The notes under the pieces: generated by a model | What the model saw: only the letters and a program-made list of their open reading frames with translations | What the model was told of the DNA's origin: nothing | Database searches by the model: none | DNA from: Nemophila menziesii | Taxonomy: Eukaryota > Streptophyta > Magnoliopsida > Boraginales > Hydrophyllaceae | Assembly (NCBI GenBank): GCA_029959085.1 | Contig: JARWIR010000008.1 | Span: 22,058,001-22,122,000 of the forward strand | Reading direction: 5' to 3' | Length of the DNA stretch: 64,000 bases | Shown: in pieces, positions 1-12,465 of the stretch | How positions within the stretch are numbered: the stretch's first letter is position 1 | Layout: every line of letters starts with the position of its first letter | Position numbers and translations under genes: made by a program

Positions 1-1275
1 GAGAGATAGTACTCGAGTAACGCTAGGATTTCACCTAAATCTAACCATTCCATGTATTGTTTAAGGGACAAATTCGGTAATTACTATTGGTCGGGATTCA
101 ATTATCTCCTTACCCCTGCCAGGGTGGACTAAGGAGCTCTTCTCATGTGCTACAAACCCCGTCAGGGTGAATATAGTCCACCTTCGAATGGTTCAAGTCT
201 AACTACCCAATTGGCCGTAAGATTAATTAAGCCTGTCAAGGTCAAATAATTTATATCCTACTTTCGTTAATTAATTCTGTACCTAGACCCCCCGTCAAAG
301 TGATCCAATCGCCACTAATTGGAATAGCCTAAGTACTAAATCCTAATATTGATTAATTACTTCAATAATAGTCAATAAGTGTAAATTAAGGAAAAATAAT
401 AAATACCCAATTTGAATTAAATTAAAATAATCCCAGATTCAAAGACATAAAATGGAATAAATTATGGTTCAATCCATTACGTGTTCTCAAGTACTTAATG
501 AAATCGGCTCATAATTGGAAAAACTAAGAAAATAAATAGAAAGGAATTCATAATTGTTTTACAAAAAAGAAAATAAGAAACCTAATTAGGAAGATGATTC
601 GGCTGCAAAGTGGAGATATAGACAGTCTCCAGCTCCAAGCTTCTTCTTTTCCTTGCTTCTTTTCTTCTTGTCTGACTTGTTGTGAACAATGAATTGTATG
701 AAAAATAGAAGCCAAAAGCGCTATTTATACTTATAAAATCGGATTTGGACCTTAGGCTAATAATTAAATGAAATAATAAAGACCCAAGTCCATCATCTTA
801 GCCCAAAATCCCGTAACTGCTGCGCCACCTCCACTAAAACAGCTCTAACCGACTCGTTTCAAGCCCGATTGACCTCATTCCAGTTGCTAAAGTTCCGTAA
901 CTCAATGGGGGACGTTTTCTCTTCACAAGTCAGCGGCTAAATCTACTCTTAGGTGGCTCGAAATCAGCAATCTTTGGCAACTTTTCAGATTTACAGCTCT
1001 AAAATCTCAATTCTTTCGGGATTTGCCTTGACTCCATATCACGATCTTTGACTTTATTCTCGGACTCCTCTCCTAGCTAGTATTCAAAACCTACAAACTT
1101 TTCACTAAAATACACAATATTACGCGCAAAAGTTTAATAAATTAAAATTACTAGAAATTAGAGAGGAAAATTAGATTATTGCATATTTAGTCCAAAAGTC
1201 TATCAAAATAGTCAGATAATCACCTAATTTGATGTCTCCTAGGCATATAAATATAGAACAAAAGAGGAAACATCA
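1..1275 (-). repeat. Ty3/gypsy LTR, family G1, copy D (cut by window edge)
   Basis: This LTR is homologous, in the same minus orientation, to the LTR at 27065-28630. Shared landmarks include the ctcgag word near the left edge and the tract caatttgaattaaatt near 410. Its outer terminus is the family signature catca at 1271-1275, which reads TGATG on the minus strand. Distance from the edge to that terminus (1275 bp) matches the same distance in the copy at 27 kb (about 1263 bp), so roughly 300 bp lie outside the window. No internal coding is seen next to it, so it is either a solo LTR or the 3' LTR of an element mostly outside. Confidence 0.7.
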
Positions 1276-2666
1276 GCATCTCACTTTGACTTTCCAAATC
1301 AATCCAAAGTTTCCTTTTTCATTATGACAAAGGGGTTTCCTTCCTTTTCTTCACTTCTGATAATCATCCCCAGGTGCAATATATTCCAAATACCTAAGTT
1401 CTACACAAATAACACACAAAAACACTAAAAATAGCAAAACACCCCAAACTAGACAAGAAATTGTATATCATGAATAATTGGGTAAAAACCCCAACACTAA
1501 ATAATAAATAACCCAAAAATAATGTCTCGTGATTAGATTATTCAATCATATAAATGGAGACATCAAGACACCAACTCAAAGTTGTGTTGCCCTGACACAA
1601 TAAAGTTAAGAACAGTAGGGTAGTCAACAATAAATATAGGAAAAAAAGTGTAGGTAGAAAGCAATGAATGATCCTAGAGAAATATATCTAAAAAGTCTCA
1701 TGTAGTAATATTAAAGAAATAACGCACACTACCCCTAATATACACATAATAAACATCTCATAATTCAACTTTAGATTAACTTTGCAATGCCAAAAGTAGT
1801 GGTTCTCCCTTAGTTTGTCATGATGGCTATAGGATGATCATAGGTCCTCATAGAGTATCTAATGGTCCACCTAACTACTCCCTATTTGTTCAATTGTTAC
1901 TCAAACTTGTAGTTAGAAATCATAAGGTCATTATGGTTGTAATGTTGGCTTATGGACGGTATGATATGTATATTTGGATAATGAAAAGTGAATTTTTATC
2001 TCTTTCATCACTAACCATCAACGAATCGCCATAGAGCTTGAGTTTCACTCGAATATGTTCTCACTCAACCCAATTTTGATGCTTCTTACTTTAGATGTCC
2101 CAGTTTACCTAATAAAACTTTTTATGATGATTTCCTAACAAAACTTCTCTTTACCGGTCCAATTCATATTCAATCTTTTCATATCAATTTTTTATTTTGA
2201 TAGCTAAGCTATGACTCTTTTTTTTAGAGATATTATGCTACTTTTACATCATTATTTCTTTTCAATTTTACTCTTTTACCCCGGCAAAGGGTCACCATAA
2301 AAAGTCATCATTTATAATATAAAAATTACAATTACATATCCCAATGATCCCACATCATGAAGCCCACCACTCCAAACTCAAGCTCTAAAACGACTTATCT
2401 CAGGTTTGTGATTCGAGTGTGGATCATATGGATAATTCCTATAATCTAATGGGTATGGCTTGTATGTGTCTAATAAAAGTATTTAGAAAGGCCAAGAGGG
2501 GGCTAAGACGGATATAATAATAAAAAATAAAAGGGTGAGAAAGCTAAAAGGCTTCAAGTGGCTTATGAAAGAACTACCTTAATTATTTTTCTAACTTACT
2601 AGGTCTCATACTTTTCTACTTTTAGTTCATAATCAAGCGGGTTATCAACTAATTTCATATCACATT
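1276..2666. other. Older gypsy-like remnant, non-coding
   Basis: A second G1-type LTR terminus, ggagacatca ending at 1565, follows directly behind copy D, so an older LTR probably received the copy D insertion. From 1566 to 2666 the sequence is AT-rich with stops in all frames and no recognisable domain. It may be the internal 3' part of the same old minus-strand element. Confidence 0.4.
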
Positions 2667-4235
2667 TGATGCCTCTCTATTTGTGATGATTTAATCTTAG
2701 TTGGAGACATCATTTTAGGTGTGTTTAATAATTTAATTGTCGATTTTTATATGAATTATTGTATTTTTCTATTTCTTGTCTTGAATTGATTATTTATTAC
2801 TTTTAGAGCATATTGGGTTTAATTGTTTGTTAAATGTGAAGCTTTAAAGATATATGGTAATTAATTAGATGTCAAATCAATTTTAAGAAATAAGGAAAAG
2901 AAGATTATGATGTAAATTGGAGATAAAGGAAGTAAAAGATGAGTATGTAAAGATAAAGTTGCCAAATAAATCTAAATTCCAGCAGCTACGTCTATTAAAT
3001 TGATCATAACTCAAGATTGACTGGGAATTTGGAAGAATGGTTTGAATAAAGTCATAGAGCTTTCCGATACGATCGGTTTCGATATAAATAACGCGTCAAT
3101 CGGAGTTGTATTGAAGAACTTACGACCAAACAAAACGGCAACAGTTTATTACATTTTCTATATTTTAGGGTTACGAATTTGAGTTGGGCTGGAAGTCCAA
3201 TACCTGTCTTCCACTCCAAGAAAACATTTTAAGGTTTCCTATACCCTATAAATACACCCTCTAATCAGTAGAAACTCATCTTTGGTCAATCCTTAAGCCA
3301 AGAAGAAGCCTACAACAAGATAAGAGAATTCTGGAAGGAGCTGAACACCAAATTGTGTCTTCACAAGCCTTAAAATTTGTAATTATTTTCTTTTATTTCT
3401 CTTGTATGAACAAATTTACTTTAGCTTGAGATTTAGCATATGGGTATGAACCCTAGACTTGTTTTACATCTATTTGAATTTGGTATACCATTGTATTTAA
3501 ATTGAATTCATGTTTTATTCTCTGATTTATGTGCTTTGACTTATTGTCTCTTTTCCTTGCGGTGTACAACGTATAGGATTACCTTAATAGTAGTTAGATG
3601 GTCACCCAGAATGGGTGTCTAATTATTGAAACACCACATAAACGTCTAGTGTGCGGTAGTGATCCTGGCGGGCTTGCCTAACTAGATAACCATTATTGTA
3701 TGATTTAACCACCGATCATCATTAAAAGGCCAGCCTCATTTAGGAACCTAGTGGCGTAGGATCACCCTATTTAAGTCCCCTCGTGATTGTGAGGTCGCCA
3801 CCCTAGTCCACCTTGACGGGGGTAGAGAGGAATTTAGAATCCTGGTTATTGCAATTCTACATAATTCGCCCTTACATGAATAGAATACACAAGGCTAGTG
3901 GGGATTACTTGCTATATCTCGAGCTAAATTCTCATACTCTTCGTTTCTCATATTTGATTTCCTATCTTTACTTTGTTAGTTTAATTTTTCATATTCTAAA
4001 AACCAAATAAAAATCTATTTGTCTTTTTTTTATTCTTGTGTATTATTTATTCTAGCTTTTATATTTGCACTTGATATTTGCATAAGTTCTCTCTCACTTT
4101 CGTAGTCTCTGAAGAACGAATTCTCTTATCATTAAAACTTGCATACGTCCTGTAATACTTGCAGTACCAAACTAGGCTAGGGTGTTTATTTTGCATTTAT
4201 TTATATCTTATTTTATCACACCTTAGCCGACACCA
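2667..4235 (+). repeat. Ty3/gypsy solo LTR, family G1, copy B
   Basis: Begins TGATGCC and ends GACACCA, the same termini as the LTR at 27065-28630 read on the minus strand; lengths are 1569 and 1566 bp. A TATA-like TATAAATA at 3247-3254 is the likely LTR promoter. The five bases before it (acatt, 2662-2666) and after it (atatt, 4236-4240) agree at 4 of 5 positions, compatible with an aged target-site duplication. No primer site or coding adjoins either end, so this looks like a solo LTR left by recombination. Confidence 0.75.
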
Positions 4236-5660
4236 ATATTTTACACATCGCTCAAGGCTCCCTAAGATTCGACTTGTCTTCTTACGCATTGCTTATTAAT
4301 TTTTTCTTTCCTTTACTCAATGTTTTCATGCATGCATACTAAGATGCATTGTGACACTGTTCAAAAACATACTACTTACTATCATTGACTTAACTAGAAA
4401 CATGCTCAAATCGGGATACTCACCATATTCTATGCCAATCTTTAACATTAAAAACTTAAATTTTATGCTAAGACACAAAAACAAAGACGTCGACAACGAA
4501 TCCCTACCCCCAACTTAAAACTGAGTTGTGTCCCCATGAATCAAAGAGACTCAAGAAATCAAATAAAAGTTAAACTAATACATAAGCAAATAAAGAGAGA
4601 GATTAGAATATGTCAATCATGGGAAGACCATCTATTCTGTTGTGTAGGTACCTTGGGTAAAATTTTGTTCTTCCCCATGTTTTATCTCTTCCTTTTGTAA
4701 TCCATAACATACGTTCTTCTTGTTATCTCTACGAACCCACAACTATAGATGCACCAATTATGAATTTAAGTTTATGAATGATTCGTGTGTCTTGACGCTG
4801 TTGTTTGAATGGTGGATTATGTAAAATAGAGGAAGGATATAAGTTTACTTGCGGTGGAAGAATTCTTGATAACTTAATAAGCTTTGGTGTTTTGTGGTGT
4901 ATGGAATGGATTTGATGAATATGATGTGTTTATGGATGAGGTGGAAAGGATTTGGTGTTGTTTTTGTGTGTTGTTGGAGGTTTGATCAAGTTTCAATGGT
5001 GCTTCAATGGAGTTTGGGATTGATATTTTCGTTGTGAAGTTGAAAGAGGCTAGGTTTAGATTTTCCAAAGTTAGAGACCCTGAAACCTCTTAATTAAGCT
5101 TTAAACCGCTACCACACCGGTAATGCCGGTAGATCACCGGTATGCCGGTCTCTTTCTCGTTGTTCCCAGACCGTAGCACTGATTGTCGCGATTGACGACA
5201 CGGTGTCGGACCGGTTAGCCGCTCAGAAGACCTACATGCCGGTCTTACTCTTTAATGTTTCTGACTTGACACCGTGGCATGAACCGTCGTGGCCCTTGTC
5301 TCGCACCGGTATGCCGCTCACATGGCCGGTAGGCCAGTACCATGCTTCAAATTTCTCTAACCTTGCCATAAGAGGTTATCCGACTTTCGAAAAACGGTTA
5401 TCAAGAAGGTTAAGTGGTGTGCTTATTCCATATTATTTTTCTTTATCTCTCATCATTCTTTCTTGGATGATAGTAAAATTATCATAAAATAATATGAGAT
5501 AGTCACTTTATTTTTCTTGTTGCTATCTTTAGTTTTTGGGTATAATTAGACACGCATTGTATATTGTTCAGTTATTTTTTATTTTAATAGAACCATTAAC
5601 CTAAACAAAAAAAATCATAATATACTGGCATGCATCAATGGGGAAAATAATATACTGGCA
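4236..5660. other. Decayed retroelement spacer with a CCGGT-rich island
   Basis: No gene is visible. Around 4500-4540 the text cccccaacttaaaac followed by gtgtcccc resembles, in antisense, the purine-rich spacer found 3' of pol in Athila/Tat-type gypsy elements. From about 5105 to 5345 the composition becomes GC-rich with repeated CCGGTATGCCGGT-like words, unlike the AT-rich surroundings. The open frame across that island has no recognisable product. Confidence 0.35.
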
Positions 5661-6641
5661 TGCATGAATGGGGATGCATCATTATGGATTTGAGGGTGTG
5701 TTTTTTTTTTTTCAGCCGGATAAAACATATTACATATCAAATTTAGTCGATCCCAAGTTTACCAAAGTCCTGCACCAACGAGTGATTCTGGTGATGATCA
5801 TGGTGCCGAAGCCTAGTGTTACGCGCGGCTCTGTTAGCCCATCTGTTAAGGCGTCTCGGGAGATGTCTAAAGGATATCTGTCCATGAGATTCCGCAAGCT
5901 GCCGAATCTGCCTAACTTACGACCTAATATTCCACCACGCTGCTGGCCTCTGCTGGATACCTTGAATAACTTCAAGGTTATCTGAGTAGATTTGAAGGTG
6001 TTTATATATGAATATAATTTTCGATTTCAACATTAAAATATTAAAATATTTTAATGTCTTTTATAAAGTAAATTGTCATTGTATTTTGTATACAGCCATA
6101 TATCGAGAATCGAAACGAGCCAATATGGGCATGAGAGAGAAAGTAGAAAAAGATTTGCATGATCCACTTTGTAGGGGTTGGTGCATAAAAAACATGCAGA
6201 TCCCATGATTTTGTCCACTTCTTTCACCCCGCACTCTTGCCGTCCAACAAGATCCACAATCCAAGCACAAGTTTGTATAGAGTTCGGTTATTGTCCGGAC
6301 AGATTTAGGAAATCGTTTCATCAATAAAAAGAAAATTCATACGATAAGTATTTTATCATTAGATTAAAGAGGAAATCATATTTTTAGGCAAAAAAAATTT
6401 AAAACCATTATCTTTAAGGTCTAGTTAATTTTTTTTTAGTATAAGACCTAAATGTTATATTTTAGGTTTGAGTTAGATTGTAATTCGAATTTATTATCCA
6501 TTTTTCTATTTTTGTGTATATAAGTCTATTTTTAAAAGTGATATCAATCAGTAATAGATAGGGGCGGATTCGGGAATTCAAATCTAGAAGGACTATTATT
6601 TATCTATACAGATTTTATGCATAAGAACACCATAACAAATT
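5661..6641. other. No gene; moderately GC-rich patch at 5690-5990
   Basis: A stretch around 5730-5985 is open on both strands and richer in GC than its flanks, and it follows a poly-T run ending in cag. The predicted peptides match nothing I recognise. The rest is AT-rich intergenic DNA. Confidence 0.3.
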
Positions 6642-6655
6642 AAAATGGGTACATA
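6642..6655. repeat. SINE target-site duplication, left copy
   Basis: The 14 bases aaaatgggtacata are repeated exactly at 6954-6967 on the other side of the SINE. Confidence 0.85.
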
Positions 6656-6953
6656 AACCAGGTGAGCTAGCTCATCTGGCCAGGCTCTGTCTCTCAAGTG
6701 AGAGGTACAGGGTTCGAATCCCGCAGGCGGCAGAAAGTTATTAGAGTTTGGAAAGTTCTCTCAAGTGAGAGGTACATGGTTCGAATCCCGCAGGCGGCAG
6801 AAAGTTATTATGGTTGGAAAGTTTCCAAGGTCTGAAACCCTCCCCAGAACATGGGCAACCTAGTTCTGATTACCTGGAGGTATGGTTGGGGAGGCAGTCA
6901 TATCTCCCGGGGGACTAGTCGGGTGTAAGCCCGGGAACCCTCGTCATCAAAAA
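6656..6953 (+). mobile_element. tRNA-derived SINE with duplicated B-box segment
   Basis: The head carries a pol III A-box-like sequence (gagctagctcatctgg, about 6663-6679) and a canonical B box GGTTCGAATCC at 6711-6721. The tail ends in a short A run, and a 14-bp target-site duplication flanks the unit. The body lacks a tRNA cloverleaf downstream of the head, so this is a SINE and not a tRNA gene. Unusually, a 67-bp segment holding the B box is tandemly duplicated (6691-6757 and 6758-6824), giving a second B box at 6779-6789. The 3' body includes gggactagtcgggtgtaagc, reminiscent of the 3' part of Au-like plant SINEs; that family name is tentative. Confidence 0.88.
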
Positions 6954-6967
6954 AAAATGGGTACATA

Positions 6968-7974
6968 CTTGTATCCATAAAGTTTTATGCATACAAATTA
7001 TACGGGGTACGTACACATAGAAATTCATACCTATACCTACAACTGATTGGGTATATCAATTGATTTCCTACATAAGGATTGATCATAAATTAGAACCAAC
7101 TAATACAAATCGATGATGGGTACATATCCATTCAGACAGATCCAAATGAGTATATACCCATACCAACATATCTATACCATATCAACAGATGTATACCTAT
7201 ATCAATATATCTATACCCATTAAGATGGTTTGGGTATAAATCAAAACAAAACAAAAGGAATAAAATAAGTAAACGTTGAAAAATATCTTAACAAAAAAAG
7301 AAAAGAATAAGTAAACGTTGAAACATTTCATACCAAAAAAAGAAAAGAATATAGTAAACGTTTAAAAACAATGAAATTTTTGTTTTATGTAAAAAAAAAG
7401 AAACATGATAAAATCAAAACAGTAAAAGAAAATCACTTCGCCTCTCACACTCGGCATTGGAACAGAAAAGGGAAAAAAAATATTCTTTTTACACTCACCA
7501 TTAGAACAAAAAACAAAAATCAATCTCTTCACATGGTTGGAACAAAAATAAAACAAATCTCTTCAGAACAACAAAAAACAAAAAGAAATCTCAAAATTGT
7601 TCAAGGTGGTTTGTGTAGAAAAAGCGGCTTGGTTAGGGCAGAGGCGGTTTGTGGAGAAGAGTGGCGGTTTCTGTAGGAGAGCGTCTTGGTGAGGGCGGCG
7701 GCGTGTTCTCTTGTGCAGGTGCTGAAGCGATTTTCTTGTGCAGGTGCTGCGGCGGTTTTCTTGTGCAGGTGTGACGAAGGTTTTCTTGTGCAGGAGAAAG
7801 GATTGGTGAAGGTGGTGAATAGTCCATTAGGGACGACGATTTTCTTGTGTAGGAGAGAAGCTTATTGGGAGAGTGACTCAGATTTGAGGGGAAGGCATTT
7901 CTTTTTGTTTGTTGTTCTCGTACGAGAGAGAAGAGCAAAGGGTAAAGAGAGAGAACATAGAGAGAACAGAGAAC

Positions 7975-8009
<35 letters not shown>

Positions 8010-8210
8010 GAATGGGACTTTTGGACCCTAACGGGGTTGAAAAAAACATTCTACTCTGAATATTGGGGAGAAAGAGGGATATTTTGGGTATTTTCTTCTT
8101 TCTAGTTGGGTTCTAAAAGGTTAGTTAGTGGTGGGTTGTTTTTGAAATTTGGGGAGAGTCTAGGTAATAAATAATAGATTCCCCTAGATTGAACATAGAC
8201 ACGGTCGTGA
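6968..8210. other. Non-genic tract with GC-rich short tandem repeats and (GA)n
   Basis: The left part is AT-rich with recurring gggtacata/tatacccat words. From about 7620 to 8110 the composition turns GC-rich. A unit containing ttcttgtgcagg recurs at about 25-27 bp spacing between 7705 and 7800, with a variant near 7840. A (GA)n run lies at about 7973-8012. Long overlapping frames exist here on both strands, but their products are low-complexity. It resembles the interior of the Mutator-like element at 12632-14408, so a non-autonomous transposon is possible, though its ends were not found. Confidence 0.4.
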
Positions 8211-9227
8211 ACTTTCTGAAGTTTCAAAAAAAAAATATATCATAAATCAAAAGATTTTTACTGTAAAGATCTTGGTAAAAGACTCCATTTTAAAAAAAAT
8301 ATATTCTAAAGGATTCAAAATGTACTATTCACGATACTATTGTTGTTGTTTTGACTAAAAAAAACCTATACTATTGTTGGAAATTAACAAAAAATCAAAG
8401 AAATTTTTAAAATTAGTTTCATGTACATGGAGATAAAGAAAAGCAAATGTCTTTTTGTATCATATTGATTTTTGAATTAGAAAAATAATAGTTTATATAA
8501 TTTCTTCCATCTAAACCTTTTGAAAGACCAATACTCTAGAGATGAAGAGTAAGAGAAATATCTCACACACGTGACTTGGTCGTGGGGGAATCTTGGGGAG
8601 TTTTGGGAAACTTAAAAATAAAAATAAAACTTATTTTGGGAGTGGGTACTTATCGAGTGAGGACTAAGTCTACTCGTACTTGTGGTGTAGTCCAAGTTCT
8701 TTCAGTATAAATAATTTTCTCCATGCAATTAGCGGCTTGAAGAGGATTTATAGATACAAATCCACCACCTCCAAGACTATCGAATCTTATTCTTGAATTC
8801 CCATCAATTCACATTACTTTATGCTTTATGCTTTATTTAGTTTAAAAACTTAATATTGCTATTACTTTTACTTTGCGATTAAACATTTTTGTTTACAATT
8901 AAAAAATAAAATTTTAATCCAACATTTTTCTTAACTTTATATTAAAAGTATATTTTATAAAATAAAATATTTTAATCTAATGTATTTATTTATGATTTTA
9001 TAAGAGTTAACATAATTTTTAATTATTTTTTTTATATATTTTAATCCTAATATATACAAAATTATTTCACTCAAAATTTAAGTTTTTATATATAAACTAA
9101 AATAATAAATACTTTTTATATGAATCAAAAAGATATCAGTAGATTGGAATTTATTATTTTAAAAATATTAAATTTGTTCATTGGTTATAAAAAATTTATT
9201 TTGATATTAGTTAAAATATTTTATATC

Positions 9228-9320
<93 letters not shown>

Positions 9321-9780
9321 AATTTTAGGTTTATATTTGAATAAATTAAAATTAAATTTATATTTACATTGTTTACTGGTATAAGATTGTCATATTGTGA
9401 TTTATTGTTAGTTTTAGTTTAATTTTTATTTCACTATAGTAAAAGTCGAATCTTGATTGAGCAAAGAGTAAAAGAAGATCTAATGTGGGATGGGATGTCC
9501 GCCACCCCGTCTTGGGACGCATATACAATTTTACCTGAATTTTGTTTAGAAAAAAAGAATGTACAAAAACTAAAAGTTTGTTTCCTCAAATTCCTCACGA
9601 TCTAGATTTTAGCCTAATTATTTTTCGGAGAATGCCCCGAGTGCTATTGGTTTTCTAACTTTTCATCCCATAATAGAAATCATAGATCCGCCCTTTGTAA
9701 AGAGAGAGGAAATGAGAGTTACGATCAACATTGCCCCAGAGATGTTCTATGAATTTATCATATATTAAGTTTTTTTATTT
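8211..9780. other. AT-rich intergenic DNA with a long (TA)n tract
   Basis: No coding or RNA gene seen. A nearly pure TA dinucleotide repeat runs from about 9229 to 9316, which makes the reading frame across it meaningless. Confidence 0.6.
9229..9316. repeat. (TA)n microsatellite
   Basis: About 43 consecutive TA units. Such tracts are hypervariable, and the length may be affected by assembly. Confidence 0.95.
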
Positions 9781-9962
9781 GAATGTTCGCATTATAAATG
9801 AAAAAATAATAATTTATATTTAGCTATTTTGTTCAAATTAAATAAATTAGAAATGTCGATTTCTTTGAAAATTTTGCATCTTAAAACTTTTTCTCGACTA
9901 GTCGTTCTAGGGCCCAATTTATAGTTTCGCCCAGGGCCTCTAAATTACCCGGACCGGCCCTG
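9781..9962 (+). mobile_element. hAT-type transposon 3' end (fragment)
   Basis: The sequence ends in ggaccggccctg at 9951-9962, the reverse complement of a CAGGGCCGGTCC hAT terminal repeat. It is preceded by gcccaatttatagtttcgcccagggcc, a subterminal arrangement common in plant non-autonomous hAT elements. The matching 5' end was not found. It abuts a LINE remnant at 9963, so the hAT probably inserted in or beside that LINE. The left limit is approximate. Confidence 0.55.
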
Positions 9963-11760
9963 AGTTGGAGACAAACCTATTTCATGTGTCAATTTTGGCT
10001 ATAAGATTTTCTCAAAAAGCAACGAGATTACATGAATTTTTGGATGTTTTGATATCTCTTACTCAAGAGGCTTTCATTAGAGGGCGATTTATTCATGATA
10101 ATATGTTGGTGGTACAGGAGCTCTCATACTATATGAAGAAAAAGAAACAAATCACCTAAACACATGGTTGCCATCAAATTGGTCATGTTAAAGGCATACG
10201 ACCAAGTTCACTAGGATTTTTTGTTCGAGATTTTGGGCATGTTATCAGAGATTTTTCATAAAACACATCGCCGACTTGTCAAAGTTCACCCGTTTCCCGG
10301 TAAATATCAATAACTTGTTTAAATTCTTGTATGTCCTTCCCTTCCAAGTCGGCGATGTGTTTTTAGTAAAGGTACAACATATGATATTATTCAACAAACA
10401 ACTGATATCTAACAAATAAAAGTGCAATAGGATATAGGAGAGTACTTAGGTATTATGCTATTTCATCAGAGATAAAAAATGGATACGCTTACATGGATTG
10501 CAGAGAAGGTTTCTGGTAAAACTCGGCGATGGAAGGCACAATTGATATCAGAATGAGGGAAATAGGTCCTCACCAAAGTGTATTACAAGCAGTTCCAAAC
10601 TATGTGATGCCGATATTTATATTTCTGAAGTGTTTTCGCAAGAAGCTAGCAAGCATTTTAGCTAATTTTTGGTGTAATTAAAATGAGCATAACATAATTC
10701 ACTTGGTTGCATGAAAAAAGGTGGAGGTTTAACAAGCATTTTGGTTTGTTGGGATTTAGTATTTTAGGAGAATGAATGTTGCACTTTTGGAAGCTCAAGC
10801 ATGGAGGTTGGTACAGATACCGAACTCATTAGTAGCGAGAGTTTTAAAAGGAATCTATTTCCCGATATCAAATTTTATGGATATCAAACTCCGACAGGCA
10901 AGGTCATGGACATGGGTTAGTCTTATTGAAGGTAGAGATATTTTAAAATGACATGGTATAATGCAGATTGGAAACGAGAAAAGCAAAAATATATGGAAAC
11001 ATAAATGGACTAATGTACTCGTTGTCTTAGAATAACCACCACAATGTCGAATACAAAGGGTTGCACAATTAATGCTCAACATAAGCGACAAATGGAATTC
11101 ATAGCTGTTTGGCGGTCTTTTTCCAGAAATAGTGGTGACAAGCATTAAGTAAATGAAGATTCTTCAGTGACAAGAGAAGGATATGTTTATATGGCCCCAC
11201 AATAAATTAGGTGATTACACGGCTAAGTCGGGGAACTTTATTCTCACAAAGGAGTCTACGAAAGCTATTGCGTAAGCGACACAAATGAATGAAGACTATA
11301 ATCTGGATTTGTGGAAATTAGTATGGCAAAACAATATTCCAGTAAAAATGTAGATGTTTAGTTGGAAATGGTGTAGGAATGCTATTCTTACGGCACATAA
11401 CCTTTGTAAACAAAAATGTAGAAAGGAAGACAAATGTTACTGGTGTGCAGAAGATACAAAAACTGTTGAGCATCTACTTCTATCATGTCCAGTTTGTGTT
11501 CAAGTGGGGTAGGATCAACACTACAAGTTAGAATTGACAACCAAGATACTAATATGATTAGTGACTGGATAATTAAGATTGTACATTCTTTGGTTTATTG
11601 AGGATGAGAAAAAAAGAATTGTTCAGGCTTATGTCCTCATTCTCATGTGGAATATTTGGAAAACTAAAATAAAGGATGTCCATGAGTGGGTTAGTATTCA
11701 ATTCAATGATATTATATTATTCAGGACTATTGATGAACGATTTATATAATGGTACCTGAA
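9963..11760 (+). pseudogene. Decayed L1-type LINE, reverse-transcriptase to zinc-binding region
   Basis: Several frames together read as plant L1 ORF2. At 10047-10110 EAFIRGRFIHDNMLVVQEL is the conserved RT block before motif A. A motif-A-like KAYDQV follows near 10185. At 10440-10640 YLGI and the RWKAQLISE/VYYKQF region correspond to the RT thumb. At 11310-11500 LVWQNNIPVKM through HLLLSCPVC is the zf-RVT domain with its Cys/His spacing. Multiple stops and frameshifts, and the lack of the RT catalytic YADD block, show it is dead. The 3' end is not clear. Confidence 0.75.
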
Positions 11761-12275
11761 GTGATATTGTGAGAAGGGAACGAGATATAAGAAGTCAGCG
11801 CACTCATTTACAACCCGCTCCTCTAGAGGAATTATCTTTCTTTTGTGATACGTTTTTCAAGAATAGTAGGACAAAACAAGGTTTGGGATTGTACGGGTAG
11901 ACAAGATAGCTAATACGTAAGTGGTATACAACAAAACGATTAAGTGTCAGTCAGCAATTGAAGAGAGATCGTAAGCAGTATTACACACCATTGAACCGTG
12001 TTGTGACTTTCCTAGTAGTACTAATGAGGTTTTTTTCGATAACCTTGGGATTATTCAAGGTATACAATATTTATCAATGTTTAGATGGCAGATTTGGCCT
12101 AATACTCAAAAAATCAGGATATGGCATCACGGTTTTAATCAATACCGTTTCACCATATTCCGTGATGTTTCAACGTCAAGGCCTATGCCATTGGTAGATC
12201 TATTAGGCTACCGACAACGTCCAAGCGATATCTTTAATATTATGGTGAAATTTTAGTGACTGTATTTTAAGGTAT
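11761..12275 (+). other. Unassigned stretch with a short coding-like frame
   Basis: From about 12020 to 12255 one plus frame stays open and reads like real protein, including RWQIWPNTQKIRIWHHG and RPMPLVDLLGYRQRP. I do not recognise the family. It might be the tail of the LINE upstream, but those residues do not match RNase H as I know it. Upstream, a weak RFGIV followed by VFFDN is faintly RNase H-like. Confidence 0.3.
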
Positions 12276-12284
12276 TTGTTTTTA

Positions 12285-12465
12285 AAGTAATGTTGGATAT
12301 TACTCTAAATCACATCACCCTTTTATCGTCTTCTAGATGGATTTTAAATTGACCAATCATATGATTTCTCTTTCCTGATTTATTATTTTCTTTCTTTTTT
12401 ATGATTGGTCCACCTAAAAGACAATAAAAAGATAATACAATTTAAGGTGATATCCAGTATTACTT
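12285..12465. mobile_element. MITE, Mutator-like, 181 bp, family M1 intact copy
   Basis: The ends are inverted repeats over about 70 bp with mismatches: the left arm starts aagtaatgttggatat and the reverse complement of the right arm starts aagtaatactggatat. It is flanked by a perfect 9-bp duplication, ttgttttta, at 12276-12284 and 12466-12474. A 9-bp duplication with long inverted repeats is the Mutator/MULE signature. A second copy at 30025-36162 has been split by later insertions. Confidence 0.85.

Noticed and set aside
6656..6730. A tRNA gene, from its A- and B-box-like sequences
   Set aside because: No acceptor-stem or anticodon-arm pairing fits, the body continues 200 bp to a poly-A tail, and target-site duplications flank it; it is a SINE.
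7633..8105. Two overlapping genes on opposite strands
   Set aside because: Both products are low-complexity translations of short repeats and (GA)n; no splice or domain support.
9120..9344. A Tyr-Ile repeat protein
   Set aside because: It is a translation of the (TA)n microsatellite.
6558..9697. A 3.1-kb hAT element bounded by aggggcggatt and atccgccctt
   Set aside because: The two ends agree only over about 10 bases and the flanking 8-mers do not match.
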